Position numbers and translations under genes: made by a program
Shown: one piece after another, positions 23,696 to 31,649 of the stretch
Position numbering within the stretch: position 1 is the first letter of the stretch
Layout: every line of letters starts with the position of its first letter
Assembly: GCA_964505035.1 (NCBI GenBank)
Contig: CAZDGK010000004.1
Coordinates: 1 to 51,671 of the forward strand
Direction of reading: 5' to 3'
Length of the DNA: 51,671 nucleotides
Source: CAZDGK01 sp964505035
Lineage (GTDB): Bacteria; Patescibacteriota; Saccharimonadia; UBA4664
The notes under the pieces: model-generated
Databases searched by the model: none
What the model was told of the DNA's origin: nothing
The model's input: the letters and a program-made list of their open reading frames with translations, nothing else

Positions 23696-23709
23696 TAATA
23701 TGAAGATAG

Positions 23710-24705
23710 CTATTGTGTAGGCCACCAGCTATGGGTGAAGACGTTGTTTAGGATGTCGGCGCCGGTGGTGGCGTCGACTGGGCCGGGCTGGTTGTAATCC
23801 TGGATTTCGTAGGGTACGAGCTTGGCTGACGTCAGATTTTTGCCATCAAAGGTGGCTGATAGGTAGGTGCCCTGCTTGGTTTTGGTGGACCATTCCTGGT
23901 CAAAGACGAAGTTGCCCAGGCTGTAGGTGATGAGTTTGCCCTGGTACCATTCGACGCCCTGGACCCAGTGCGGGTGGGTGCCCAGGATGAGGTCGGCGCC
24001 GGCGTCAATAGCGGCATGGGCGACGGTGCGCTGGTCGGCATTGGCGTCGTGGGTGTACTCGGTGCCCCAGTGATANNNNNNNNNNNNNNNNNNNNNNNNN
24101 NNNNNNNNNNNNNNNNNNNNNNNNNNNNNNNNNNNNNNNNNNNNNNNNNNNNNNNNNNNNNNNNNNNNNNNNNNNTTGAGCATGCCTTCGCGCTGCATCT
24201 GCAGGTAGACGGTGCGGCCAAAGATGATGTCGCCCAGGGCGATGAGCGACCAGGAATTGGAACTGGCGCCGGCGAGCTGGGTGGGCAGCTGGGTGCCTAG
24301 CGCGGTGAGCTTTGGGTTGCCGGTGGCACGGACGGTGAGGTAGTAGTCGGGTTTGGGATTGGGGCCGACGATGGTGCCGCTACTGCTGGTGAGCGCTACG
24401 GGCTGGCCGGCTGGCAGAGTGGTGATGCCGGTGGCGCCGGCGCTGGCGGTGCGGCTGAGGAGCACGTCGGCGGTGGCGGCGCTGGAGGCGGTAGCGGGGG
24501 TGAGGCCGCTGGCTGTGATCGCGGCTCTGAGCCGGGCGGTGAGGGTGGCCGACGGCTGGTCGATCCAGTAGGTAACCCGGCTGGAGGCTAGGACAGCGCG
24601 GTCTGGGGTGGTCTGCCCCGCCAGTAGCGCGTAGCCACAGCTGACCGCCACTAGCAAGGCAGCGGCTAGCCAGAGCTGGCGACGGGCTGGTGATGAGGTG
24701 CCCAT
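23710..24705 (-). CDS. CapA-family (poly-gamma-glutamate synthesis) metallophosphatase-like protein, interrupted by an assembly gap
   Basis: Membrane-anchored enzyme of the CapA/PgsA fold. N-terminal membrane segment (about 10-30, QLWLAAALLVAVSCGYALL), a substrate-binding-like region (31-150), then SLIALGDIIFGR (metal-binding D). After 100 Ns come YHWGTEY, AHAAIDAGADLILGTHPHWVQG and YSLGNFVFDQ, the family core. In CapA proteins the part between GDI..GR and HWG.EY usually spans well over 100 residues, so the gap is probably larger than drawn. Starts 6 bases after the glycosyltransferase stop: same operon. Confidence 0.88.
   Translation of the reverse strand: MGTSSPARRQLWLAAALLVAVSCGYALLAGQTTPDRAVLASSRVTYWIDQPSATLTARLRAAITASGLTPATASSAATADVLLSRTASAGATGITTLPAGQPVALTSSSGTIVGPNPKPDYYLTVRATGNPKLTALGTQLPTQLAGASSNSWSLIALGDIIFGRTVYLQMQREGMLXXXXXXXXXXXXXXXXXXXXXXXXXXXXXXXXXXYHWGTEYTHDANADQRTVAHAAIDAGADLILGTHPHWVQGVEWYQGKLITYSLGNFVFDQEWSTKTKQGTYLSATFDGKNLTSAKLVPYEIQDYNQPGPVDATTGADILNNVFTHSWWPTQ
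24076..24175. other. Assembly gap (100 N)
   Basis: Exactly 100 unknown bases inside capA, the usual placeholder length; the true size is probably different. Confidence 0.99.
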
Positions 24706-24711
24706 TGATGT

Positions 24712-25941
24712 TTATGCTAGCAGATCTTGGGCCGGCTTGCTGACGGCGCGAGGGGCTGGGACGCGGCGTGGGCGACTGGGAGCGAGGGGTTGTTGCAGCT
24801 TGTGCTGGGCAATTAGGCTGCGATAGAGCTGCAAGTAGCGCTGGGCAATGTGGCGGACGCTGAAATGGCGGATAGCGTACCGGCGGATGGCTGGCCGGTC
24901 GAGGGTGGCGACTTGATCGGAGCGCAGATAGCGGCCGAGCTCATCAAACGTCTCCGTCAGGTGGCCGGTGACGCCGTGGCGGACGAGCTCGGGCAGGGCT
25001 CCTGAGCCGATGGCGGCGACCGGCGTGCCGCTGGCCATGGCCTCGATGGCCACCATGCCAAATGGTTCGGCCCAGCGGTTGGGTATCACTAGCGCCCTAG
25101 CCTGCTCGAGCAGCTTGGACTTGGCGCGGCCACCGACATTGCCGTGAAAGCGGATGAGCTGGCCGTCGAAAAGGTGGCGGATGCTGAGATAGAGCCGGAA
25201 GTCGGCTTTGCTGGCGGCGCGGCTGGCGGCGCCGAGGGCGGCTTCGGCTTCGATCTCCTCGACGCTGCTCATCTCGGCGACCGTGCCGGCTACGTCGAGC
25301 GGCAGGCCGTGGCGGGCGCAGTACCGGACGAGCCGGTCCTGGCCCTTGTCGCGGCAGAGGCGGCCCAATACGAGCAGTCGCTCGCCGCCGGCACCGAGGC
25401 GGAAGTCGGACGGGTTCAGGCCATTGTGGATGACCCGGAACCGGTCTCGCACGCTAGCCGGCGCGGCAGAGGCCTGCGCGGCTGAGATGGCGGTGTAGGT
25501 GAGCTGCTCGGCGGGGTGCAGCTCGAGCAGCCGCGCGTAGGTGCGCATAAACGGCTGCAGCGGGCCATGAATGGTGTGGACTACCGGCGGGTAATTGGGG
25601 TCCGAGAGCGGCGCGGCCAGCGTATTGAGGGTGGTGAGCATGCCGGAGAAGTCATGGATCAGGTCGACCTGACTGGTGGCGGCGACATGCATGACATCGG
25701 CGACGTATTGCTCGACGATGGGGGCTACTTCGTTGTAGGGCTGGGTCAAAATTGGGTAAATTGGCTCGATGAGCTGGCGGAGTTCGGTGACGGATACGGT
25801 AGAGCCATTGGGGGTGCAGACGACGGTTTGGACACCGCTGGCTTCGAGCTCGGGTAGGAGCGCGGCGGCCACTGCTTCAATGCCGCCGTACCCGACAGGT
25901 GGTGTGGGTAGGCACGGGGGCAGCACAAATAAAATTTTCAT
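24712..25941 (-). CDS. GT4-type glycosyltransferase (GT-B fold)
   Basis: 409 residues. N-terminal MKILFVLPPCLPTPPVGYGG (glycine-rich donor-domain loop typical of MshA/RfaB-like enzymes), IHDFSG, VVHTIHGPL, then VIHNGLNPSDFR, LLVLGRLCRDKGQD, and the EPFGMVAIEAMASGTPV signature (EX7E). Transfers a sugar, probably to a surface lipid or polymer; acceptor unknown. Ends in a basic Arg/Pro tail. Start 25941 has GGAGG 4 bases upstream. Followed by capA, suggesting joint work on a surface polymer. Confidence 0.92.
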   Translation of the reverse strand: MKILFVLPPCLPTPPVGYGGIEAVAAALLPELEASGVQTVVCTPNGSTVSVTELRQLIEPIYPILTQPYNEVAPIVEQYVADVMHVAATSQVDLIHDFSGMLTTLNTLAAPLSDPNYPPVVHTIHGPLQPFMRTYARLLELHPAEQLTYTAISAAQASAAPASVRDRFRVIHNGLNPSDFRLGAGGERLLVLGRLCRDKGQDRLVRYCARHGLPLDVAGTVAEMSSVEEIEAEAALGAASRAASKADFRLYLSIRHLFDGQLIRFHGNVGGRAKSKLLEQARALVIPNRWAEPFGMVAIEAMASGTPVAAIGSGALPELVRHGVTGHLTETFDELGRYLRSDQVATLDRPAIRRYAIRHFSVRHIAQRYLQLYRSLIAQHKLQQPLAPSRPRRVPAPRAVSKPAQDLLA

Positions 25942-26043
25942 GAACCCTCCTCTCAAGGATCGGGTTACAGCCTAACGCGCCAACGGTGTGGTGGTCATTG
26001 GGGTATCTCATAAGCGAAGTTAGCTAAAAGCGGGTGAAAAAAG

Positions 26044-26072
26044 TTGACGAATTGTGGAATATGTCATATGCT
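26044..26072 (+). promoter_or_regulatory. Promoter of the structured RNA
   Basis: TTGACG (26044-26049), 17-base spacer, TATGCT (26067-26072). Predicted start around 26077-26079. Confidence 0.75.
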
Positions 26073-26076
26073 TTGG

Positions 26077-26240
26077 AAACTATGCGTAGCATAAGCCAAA
26101 TCACCATCTGTAAGCATCTGGCCGGAGCCGCTTATGGCACTGGCGACTTTGGTATGGCTTATGCTCGCGGGAACTGTTAATCCCCCACCTGTTAGGTAAC
26201 AGATTGCCGGACGAGATGAGCCTCCCAACGGAGGTTTTTT
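26077..26240 (+). ncRNA. Structured non-coding RNA, family not identified
   Basis: About 165 bases with its own promoter and terminator in the 386-base gene-free stretch 25942-26327. Long-range stem AGCATAAGCC (26088-26097) / GGCTTATGCT (26156-26165), 10 bp perfect, extended by AAA/TTT; inside it TAAGC (26111-26115) / GCTTA (26130-26134) capped by GGC-CGGA-GCC. A second domain has CTGTTA (26174-26179) / TAACAG (26197-26202) around ACCT-gtt-AGGT, with TCCCCCACC before it. Terminator CCTCC-CAAC-GGAGG plus six T (26221-26240). It lacks a tmRNA-like tag and tRNA-like ends. A raiA-type or 6S-like RNA is possible but unverified. Confidence 0.7.
26221..26240 (+). terminator. Terminator of the structured RNA
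   Basis: CCTCC / GGAGG with CAAC loop followed by TTTTTT. Confidence 0.88.
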
Positions 26241-26327
26241 GGTAAAAATTCTCTAAATGCTGGGAGTCTGATCTGGTCTAGCAACCGCTAGGCCTATACC
26301 GCACCTTTTCAAGAAAGGAGGCAGGTC

Positions 26328-26996
26328 ATGTTTGGCTTGCCGATGAAGATCGAGGTTCCGGATCGTCCTAAGCTGATCTTGCGGATGCCGGACGAGGCTG
26401 ACCTGGAGCGTATGGCTGCGGGTATGACGCGCCGCGAGGTGACGCGCTACCTCATGCATCAGCGGAGCTACACCGTGGGCATGGAGCGTGATTGGGTGAC
26501 CATGATCGCGGCCGATGACAACGGTGTCGCTTGGGGCGTGCACTGGGTCGACGACCAGCACCCGGATGGGCGGCTGATCGGTACGACGAGTCTGCGACTG
26601 AAGCCGGGAAACCAGGCTGAAAGTGGGTTTGTGGTGTTTGATCCGGACTACTGGCAGCAGGGAGTGGCCACGACGGCGCATATTGCGCGCACGTGGTACG
26701 CCTTTGCCGGGCATATGTGCCTGGATGCCGTGGTGAGTCACGTGCAGCATCCCAATGCTGGCTCGCGAAAGGCGCTGGAAAAGACCGGCTACGCAGTGAC
26801 TGGCCGGAGCTACCGTATCCAGGTGAGCGGCGGCGAGGTGCGACATCTGGACCACCTGCTGATGGTCAATCCGGATGAGCCCGCCTGGAGCTACTTCTGG
26901 GGCGACACCGAACCGCCGGCTGAGTTTGCGGAGGCTCGTGATCGCACGCTGGCAACTCTGGAGCTGGCTCGCAAGTACGTGAGCTTCGATCTGTAA
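26328..26996 (+). CDS. GNAT N-acetyltransferase, RimJ/RimL-like
   Basis: Acetyl-CoA-dependent acyltransferase, 222 residues. Opens LILRMPDEADLERM (typical L-R-x-x-x-x-D start), RLIGTTSLRLKPG (strand 4), GFVVFDPDYWQQGVATTAH (acetyl-CoA loop, variant of Q-x-x-G-x-A/G), HPNAGSRKALEKTGY (classic N-x-x-S-x-x-x-x-E-K-x-G-Y), and a C-terminal extension. AAAGGAGG lies 7 bases before the ATG; terminator downstream. Substrate unknown (ribosomal or other protein N-terminus, or a small amine). Confidence 0.88.
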   Translation: MFGLPMKIEVPDRPKLILRMPDEADLERMAAGMTRREVTRYLMHQRSYTVGMERDWVTMIAADDNGVAWGVHWVDDQHPDGRLIGTTSLRLKPGNQAESGFVVFDPDYWQQGVATTAHIARTWYAFAGHMCLDAVVSHVQHPNAGSRKALEKTGYAVTGRSYRIQVSGGEVRHLDHLLMVNPDEPAWSYFWGDTEPPAEFAEARDRTLATLELARKYVSFDL

Positions 26997-27006
26997 CGGT
27001 GCGAAT

Positions 27007-27037
27007 GTGGCCCGGCGGCGTATTGCTGCCGGGCCAC
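27007..27037 (+). terminator. Terminator of the GNAT gene
   Basis: GTGGCCCGGC / GCCGGGCCAC, 10-bp stem, 11-base loop, 10 bases after the stop. Confidence 0.8.
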
Positions 27038-27069
27038 GACTTTGCTACACTAAATGTATCATCACCATG

Positions 27070-27109
27070 AAAAGCGCCCTTGGCAGGTGGGTCTGCCCAG
27101 GGTTCTTTT
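27070..27109. terminator. Second hairpin, probably bidirectional
   Basis: AAAAG, CCCT, GGCAG / CTGCC, AGGG, CTTTT with small symmetric interruptions. Lies 19 bases past the end of the minus NYN gene; T-rich on both strands. Confidence 0.65.
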
Positions 27110-27127
27110 CTGTTTTGAGGGCGTAGT

Positions 27128-27676
27128 TTAGGGGTTGGTTTGCGGTGTCTCGGCGGGTCCTTCGGCGGCTGGTTTGGGCTTGCGCGAGACATAGGTCATG
27201 CGACTGCGCAGGTCTGAGACGAAAGCCAGATAGCCTGGGTCGAAGCGCTTGAGCAATGATGAATAGTTGAACTTATTGGGGATGACGAGCTTGCTGAGCT
27301 TGTCGTTGCGGATGAGATGCTCGATGAGCGAATAAAAGTCGCCATCTCCGGAGACGATGACGGCTTGATGATAGTGCGGCCACTCGATCATGGTGTGGAG
27401 CACGAGTTCGGCATCGACGTTGCCCTTGGTGGTGCCATCCTTGTACTCGAGTGTGGGTTTGAAGATGAGCTCGTAGCCGACGGCGGCTAGGTGGTTGTAG
27501 AGGTCCTGGTTGTCCTCGACGAAGCCGACGAAGATGAAGGCGCGGGAGACGTTGTACTTGTCTTTGAGATAGCGGCGGAAGCGCGAGAAGTCGAGCTTCC
27601 AGCCGAGCTGCTGGACGGAGAGATTGAGGTTTTGGCTGTCGATAAAGGCGTAGTTGGTAGTAGGTGTGTCGTTCAT
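27128..27676 (-). CDS. NYN-domain (LabA/DUF88) ribonuclease-like protein
   Basis: 182 residues, PIN-like fold. Conserved acidic residues: AFIDSQNLN (Asp13, Asn16), KGNVDAEL (Asp88) and VSGDGDF (Asp111, Asp113), spaced as in NYN nucleases. GYELIFKPTL strand and VIPNKFNYSSLLKRF follow. The C-terminus is a basic/Pro tail. The family acts in RNA processing or decay. TATATA ends 7 bases before the ATG, with no Shine-Dalgarno: likely leaderless. Confidence 0.9.
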   Translation of the reverse strand: MNDTPTTNYAFIDSQNLNLSVQQLGWKLDFSRFRRYLKDKYNVSRAFIFVGFVEDNQDLYNHLAAVGYELIFKPTLEYKDGTTKGNVDAELVLHTMIEWPHYHQAVIVSGDGDFYSLIEHLIRNDKLSKLVIPNKFNYSSLLKRFDPGYLAFVSDLRSRMTYVSRKPKPAAEGPAETPQTNP

Positions 27677-27731
27677 AAAGGGTTATATAAGGTTTGGGGT
27701 TATTATACGCGCCGAAAGCGTAAAGAGTTAG

Positions 27732-27759
27732 CCCCGGCCTCACTGATGGGAGGCCGGGG
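27732..27759 (-). terminator. Terminator of the 27763 gene
   Basis: CCCCGGCCTC / GAGGCCGGGG, 10-bp perfect stem, 8-base loop, directly after the minus-strand stop. Confidence 0.85.
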
Positions 27760-27762
27760 TGA

Positions 27763-28242
27763 CTAGCGCCGGGCTTTCTTGGGGTGTCGGCCGACCCGCT
27801 GGCTCCAATTGGTGGTGGTGCGTTCGAGCACCTTGGTGACCGCGGCATAGATGTTGGCAGTGCCGCCGTTCATTAGGGTGCCGTTGCGATAGGGGCTTGG
27901 CGGGATGCCGATCAGACTGGAAGCCTCGTAGAGGTAGTAGTGCGACACGAGCCCCCGCTCGGAGGCCCGGATGAGCCCAAAGAGCTGCCAGGTGTTGTCG
28001 TTGCCCAGGGCGACGACGCTGGCTAGTTCGTTGGCAAACCAGCCAAACAGACTGGGCAGCGTGATGACGGGGTCATAGGTCGCGTGGTCGCTGGTCATGC
28101 GGACGGTGCGGCCATGAAGCGGCGCTTGTCCGGTGGCTCCGCGCAGGGCGCAGGTGGCGAGGAAGCCAGTAGTCAGGCCATTGATGGCCTGCAGGGCGGC
28201 CTGCTCTTCGGCGGTACGCGGCCGGCTGGGCGGTGCATCCAT
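27763..28242 (-). CDS. Orphan protein, 159 aa
   Basis: MDAPPSRPRTAEEQAALQAI, then hydrophobic/Gly-rich helices (TTGFLATCALRGATG, LPSLFGWFANELASVVALG), RGLVSHYYLYEASSLIG and a basic tail (VGRHPKKARR). Not clearly membrane-spanning. AAAGGAG is 5 bases before the ATG; TTGACA-18-TATAAA promoter upstream; terminator downstream. No family recognised. Confidence 0.72.
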   Translation of the reverse strand: MDAPPSRPRTAEEQAALQAINGLTTGFLATCALRGATGQAPLHGRTVRMTSDHATYDPVITLPSLFGWFANELASVVALGNDNTWQLFGLIRASERGLVSHYYLYEASSLIGIPPSPYRNGTLMNGGTANIYAAVTKVLERTTTNWSQRVGRHPKKARR

Positions 28243-28279
28243 GCTAGCTCCTTTCGGGTTGGCGGCATGGACTGGTCAA

Positions 28280-28309
28280 TTTATAGCCGTGAGGTGGGGC
28301 TGGTGTCAA
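28280..28309 (-). promoter_or_regulatory. Promoter of the 27763 gene
   Basis: Minus strand: TTGACA (28309-28304), 18-base spacer, TATAAA (28285-28280). Confidence 0.65.
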
Positions 28310-30046
28310 TTACCAGCCGCCGCCTCCCCCGCCACCGCCACCGCCACCGGCGCCGCCACCACCTGAGCTGGACGGCGGGGTGAAGCTCGCGGTGGTGGTG
28401 TCGCTGAAGCTCGAGAACGAGCCGACAAAGTACCCGGCATTGAAGGCGCCGGCGCTATGGTACCAATCTGGTGGATCCTGGTAGAGCGGAGCCAGGGCTT
28501 TGGCCCAGTCTTTTTCGAGGCCAAAGAGCATGGCGTAGGGCAAAAGCTGCTCGTAGAGCTTGATGAGCTGGGTGCTGTCACCGACATCGACCTTCTCCGT
28601 GAGCTCGCCATGCGGGCTTTGCAGCACGCGCAGGCGCTCGGCCTCGGCCATGCCAATGTAGAGCTTGAGACCTTGCAGGTAGCTGCGCAATTGGACGCCC
28701 TGAGCGGTGCGGGCGGGCATGACGGCTGAGCCGATAAACAGGATGATCGCACAGGCCAGGAAGGTCAGCGAGAAGGCGCTGCCATTGCCAGAGAGGATGA
28801 GGAAGATCACAAACGAGATAGTGCCAGCGATGGCGAATGGCTGGCGGGCTTTGTCGGGGGCGGCGCGCAGGAAGCCGGCGGCGGCTACGTCCTTGCCGAG
28901 CTGCGTGCCAAAGACTTTGGCGCTCTGGCTGAGTTCGGAAGGTGCCTGGAGGGTGGCGCGGGTGCCAGGCGTGGCGCTATCGCTGAAGACGAGGCGCAGG
29001 GTGCGAAGCTCCTCGGGCCGCAGGTCGCCGGGGTCGCGGATGAGTTCAAACTCGTAGTGGGTTTTGTCGGGCAGAAGGGTGCGGACGTCCTTGACCTCGT
29101 AGACTCGGAGATAGTGGCGGACGGCCAGGTCGATGAGCTGGGCCGAGATGGACTGGGGCTGGAAACGCTCCTGAAAAACCATACTTGAGGTGACGACGCT
29201 GGCGTCTTTGGGCGGCAGGTACTCGGGGACGATGGCGCCGGGACCGCGCGGGTCGCGGCCGTAGCGCCACCAGCGCCAGGAGACAAACCAGAGCGTGGCG
29301 AGCACGGGCGCCAGGCCGAGAGCGATCTTGGCCAGCAGGAGCAAGGTGTCGGCGAGGGGCGTTTGGTAGGGCGCGAAGGTGCCGTCGGCGAAGTCCAGCC
29401 GAAACGTCAGGGTCTGGCCGGCGCCGATGTCATTTGCACTAAAGGTGACCGTGCCGTCGGACGCGGTACTGATGGCGCACTGATGCTGGGTGCTGCCCTG
29501 AGCGCCGGTGTAGCAAGTGGGGCTGCCAGACTGCAGGAAGGTGGCGAGGTCACTGGCGAGGTGGACGTGAGCCGTGACGTGGGCGAAGGTCTGACTCCAG
29601 CCGGTGCCATTGGTGTCCCACATAAAGACGTCGCCATTGGTGCCCTGGGTGGTGACATAATCCTGACGGTACTTGATGTCGTAGGTCTTGAGACCGTGCA
29701 CGTAGGTACCGGCGTCGCCGATCTTGAGTACTAGATTGCCGTTTGAGTTGTAGGTGCTGTAGGGGTAGTCGCGGCCGGTGCCGTCACTGACGCCCTCGAT
29801 ATGCAGATGGACGTTATGCCCCTCGTAGCTTTGCGGGATGGCGCGTAGGATGCCGTGGTTTTGGTCGATGGCCGGGAAGACGGCCACCAGGTGCTCCTCG
29901 ATGCTGAGCTGCGAGTTGTGCTGAGCATCGCGGCTTAGATAGTAATCGGCTTCGAAGCTGGCAAAGCTGAAGTCATTGACGTCGGCGTAGGTGGCTGAGG
30001 GTAGGAGGAGCAGGCCGAGGGCGAGGAGAGTTATTAGGCGCTTCAT
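28310..30046 (-). CDS. DUF2207 membrane protein
   Basis: 578 residues. Signal peptide (MKRLITLLALGLLLLPSATYA), an extracytoplasmic DUF2207 domain (about 25-235; YDIKYRQDYV and the late TLTFRLDFADGTF), a membrane segment (about 245-265), the cytoplasmic RWWRYGRDPRGPGAIVPEYLPP stretch typical of the family, a cytoplasmic domain, a hydrophobic pair (about 405-445), and a Gly-only tail ending in GGW. The poly-Gly end is a family hallmark. Function is not established for the family. TACAAT ends 6 bases before the ATG: leaderless. Confidence 0.9.
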   Translation of the reverse strand: MKRLITLLALGLLLLPSATYADVNDFSFASFEADYYLSRDAQHNSQLSIEEHLVAVFPAIDQNHGILRAIPQSYEGHNVHLHIEGVSDGTGRDYPYSTYNSNGNLVLKIGDAGTYVHGLKTYDIKYRQDYVTTQGTNGDVFMWDTNGTGWSQTFAHVTAHVHLASDLATFLQSGSPTCYTGAQGSTQHQCAISTASDGTVTFSANDIGAGQTLTFRLDFADGTFAPYQTPLADTLLLLAKIALGLAPVLATLWFVSWRWWRYGRDPRGPGAIVPEYLPPKDASVVTSSMVFQERFQPQSISAQLIDLAVRHYLRVYEVKDVRTLLPDKTHYEFELIRDPGDLRPEELRTLRLVFSDSATPGTRATLQAPSELSQSAKVFGTQLGKDVAAAGFLRAAPDKARQPFAIAGTISFVIFLILSGNGSAFSLTFLACAIILFIGSAVMPARTAQGVQLRSYLQGLKLYIGMAEAERLRVLQSPHGELTEKVDVGDSTQLIKLYEQLLPYAMLFGLEKDWAKALAPLYQDPPDWYHSAGAFNAGYFVGSFSSFSDTTTASFTPPSSSGGGGAGGGGGGGGGGGW

Positions 30047-30052
30047 ACTGGT

Positions 30053-30058
30053 ATTGTA
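30053..30058 (-). promoter_or_regulatory. -10 element, leaderless geometry (DUF2207 gene)
   Basis: TACAAT, ACCAGT, ATG. The identical hexamer and spacing occur before the response regulator (38165-38170) and the 48971 gene (50117-50122). Confidence 0.55.
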
Positions 30059-30074
30059 GCGTATAAAATGAGGT

Positions 30075-30103
30075 GCCCCCGCACCGCGTAGCGGATTGGG
30101 GGC
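30075..30103 (-). terminator. Hairpin after the 30111 gene
   Basis: GCCCCC / GGGGGC outer stem with inner CCGC-GTA-GCGG, 7 bases after the stop. Confidence 0.7.
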
Positions 30104-30110
30104 GAAGTTC

Positions 30111-30575
30111 TCAGGCAGCGACCTCGACCTTGGGGGCCTTGGCGGCCTTCTTGGCGGGGCGCTTCTTGGTCACGGTCTTGGCCGTCGCGGGGGCCTTCTT
30201 GGCCGGCGGAGCCGACTTGGTCCGCTTCACGGGGACGTTCTCCCGGTTGACCCAGCGGGTGGCGAGGTCGGACATGGTGGCGAGCATCTCCGCGGACGGA
30301 GGCTCGGTCATCGTGGAGTCGTAGAACACGCGCCCGCCGTTGATGTTGGCGCCGACGACCCAGAAGCCGTCGACCATCACGAGGAGCACGCACGAGTCCT
30401 TGATGCCACGCGTCCAACCGCGCTTGCCCACCTGGGGCCAGGGGACGTCACCGGCGGTGCCGAGGCGGAACGCGAACTCGTCGAGGGGGTTCCCCGGGTG
30501 CTCGCTCTCCTGCCGGGCCGCGATGCCTCGCGCGATGTTGGCCTTGAACGTGTCAAGCGTGGTCTGAGTGTCCAC
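30111..30575 (-). CDS. Orphan protein with histone-like Lys/Ala tail, 154 aa
   Basis: N-terminal 110 residues are a compact domain (TLDTFKANIARGIAARQES, GFWVVGANINGGRVFYDST); residues about 115-150 are a Lys/Ala/Pro tail (KKAPATAKTVTKKRPAKKA) of the type seen in bacterial histone-H1-like proteins. Nucleic-acid binding is plausible but inferred. GTG start with GGAGAGG upstream and a consensus promoter. Codons are richer in G/C at third positions than in neighbours, hinting at a different origin. Confidence 0.72.
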   Translation of the reverse strand: MDTQTTLDTFKANIARGIAARQESEHPGNPLDEFAFRLGTAGDVPWPQVGKRGWTRGIKDSCVLLVMVDGFWVVGANINGGRVFYDSTMTEPPSAEMLATMSDLATRWVNRENVPVKRTKSAPPAKKAPATAKTVTKKRPAKKAAKAPKVEVAA

Positions 30576-30613
30576 GAGCCTCTCCTTCCGATAGACGACT
30601 GAGGCTGTAAGTT

Positions 30614-30642
30614 ATATTACTACAAGTATTGATATTTGTCAA
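30614..30642 (-). promoter_or_regulatory. Promoter of the 30111 gene
   Basis: Minus strand: TTGACA (30642-30637), 17-base spacer, TAATAT (30619-30614). Confidence 0.75.
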
Positions 30643-30674
30643 TACTTTTTGAATGATTACGGCCAGAAAGTCAA

Positions 30675-30701
30675 AGGCCGCCTCAAATATTGAGGCGGCC
30701 T
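30675..30701 (-). terminator. Terminator of the 30718 gene
   Basis: AGGCCGCCTCAA / TTGAGGCGGCCT, 12-bp perfect stem, loop ATA; minus strand continues TTGACTTTC. Confidence 0.88.
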
Positions 30702-30717
30702 ATAGGCCGGCGGTGGC

Positions 30718-31584
30718 TCAGGCCGCCTTGGTGGCGGCTGGGCCTTGAGCAGGCCGGCCCTGGGCGTCGGACATGGCCCGGAGCTGCTGGTAGACCAGCG
30801 GCGGGTAGTGTAGCCGCTGAATGCGGCTATCGTCGAGCCGAAACTCGGCGGCCTCGGTGCCGCGGACTTGGTGCAGGCGGTGCCTGACCCAGTGCTCGCT
30901 GCGGCCGAGAGCGACGCTCAGTCCGTGGACAGTGCGCCAATCGCCGCCGGGTTGCCGATGCGGCCGGATGCCGAGTAGCCCACAGACACTTTCGTGGTAG
31001 TGGTAGCCCGGCTGACCGTTGAGCGACGAAATGTAGATCGCCGGCTCGATACCCATGGCTCCTAGCCGTTTGATGATGGTGTCGTTGGCCCAGCGGGCCC
31101 GGCGACGGACCTCGGCTAGGCTGATCCAGCCTTCGGGGGCGATTTGCTGACGGAGCTGACCGAGCTTCTTGACGGTGGCCCGGGAGACGGCTTGGACGAT
31201 CCGGCCCTCGGGCCGGCGCCGCCGGCAAATGGGCGGCAGCTGGGGGTTGGCCGCAATGGTTTCAGTGATCCATTGGCGGCTGGCACCCAGCAGGTCCGCG
31301 GCCTGAACGAGCGTCACATACATTGTGCCGAGTTCCGGCACACTTTGGATGCGCTTGCGGGCACGCTGCAGGGCCTTGAGGCACCGTGGCGGCCAGCATT
31401 CCCGAAAGCCCGGAAACGGGCCATGGGCATCGAAGCGGACTTCGGATGCGCAGTACGCTCTAGCTCGTCGTTCGACCCAGGACCGCCCGGCGCCGACTTC
31501 GCGGCACAGCTCTGGCAAGGTCAGCCACTTACCCTTCCGGGCGTGGCGGGTAGTTCCGCCTTCCGTGGTAGGTACGTTGGCCAT
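30718..31584 (-). CDS. Protein of four tandem HTH-like modules
   Basis: 288 residues built from four repeats of about 53 residues at spacings of 63-69: starts W20 (WLTLPELCREVGAGRSWV), Y89 (YVTLVQAADLLGASRQWI), W153 (WISLAEVRRRARWANDTI) and W216 (WRTVHGLSVALGRSEHWV). Each has aromatic-x-T/S-L/V, a first helix, a G/R turn, then a second helix, like the MerR/excisionase winged HTH, and each ends near an aliphatic L-x-x-L. Four recognition helices imply binding of a long or repeated DNA site. AGGAGG precedes the ATG. No known family of this architecture came to mind. Confidence 0.75.
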   Translation of the reverse strand: MANVPTTEGGTTRHARKGKWLTLPELCREVGAGRSWVERRARAYCASEVRFDAHGPFPGFRECWPPRCLKALQRARKRIQSVPELGTMYVTLVQAADLLGASRQWITETIAANPQLPPICRRRRPEGRIVQAVSRATVKKLGQLRQQIAPEGWISLAEVRRRARWANDTIIKRLGAMGIEPAIYISSLNGQPGYHYHESVCGLLGIRPHRQPGGDWRTVHGLSVALGRSEHWVRHRLHQVRGTEAAEFRLDDSRIQRLHYPPLVYQQLRAMSDAQGRPAQGPAATKAA

Positions 31585-31649
31585 GTATCCTCCTATGGGA
31601 TGGTAGGAAGGCCATTACTTGCCTTATATCAGATAGCCAAGTGGGTTGT

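Noticed and set aside
26077..26240. tmRNA
   Set aside because: Too short, no tRNA-like ends, and the only tag-like frame does not end in the usual Ala-rich peptide.
28310..28380. GGC-rich tandem codons at the end of the DUF2207 gene as a DNA repeat element
   Set aside because: They encode the poly-Gly tail normal for the family.
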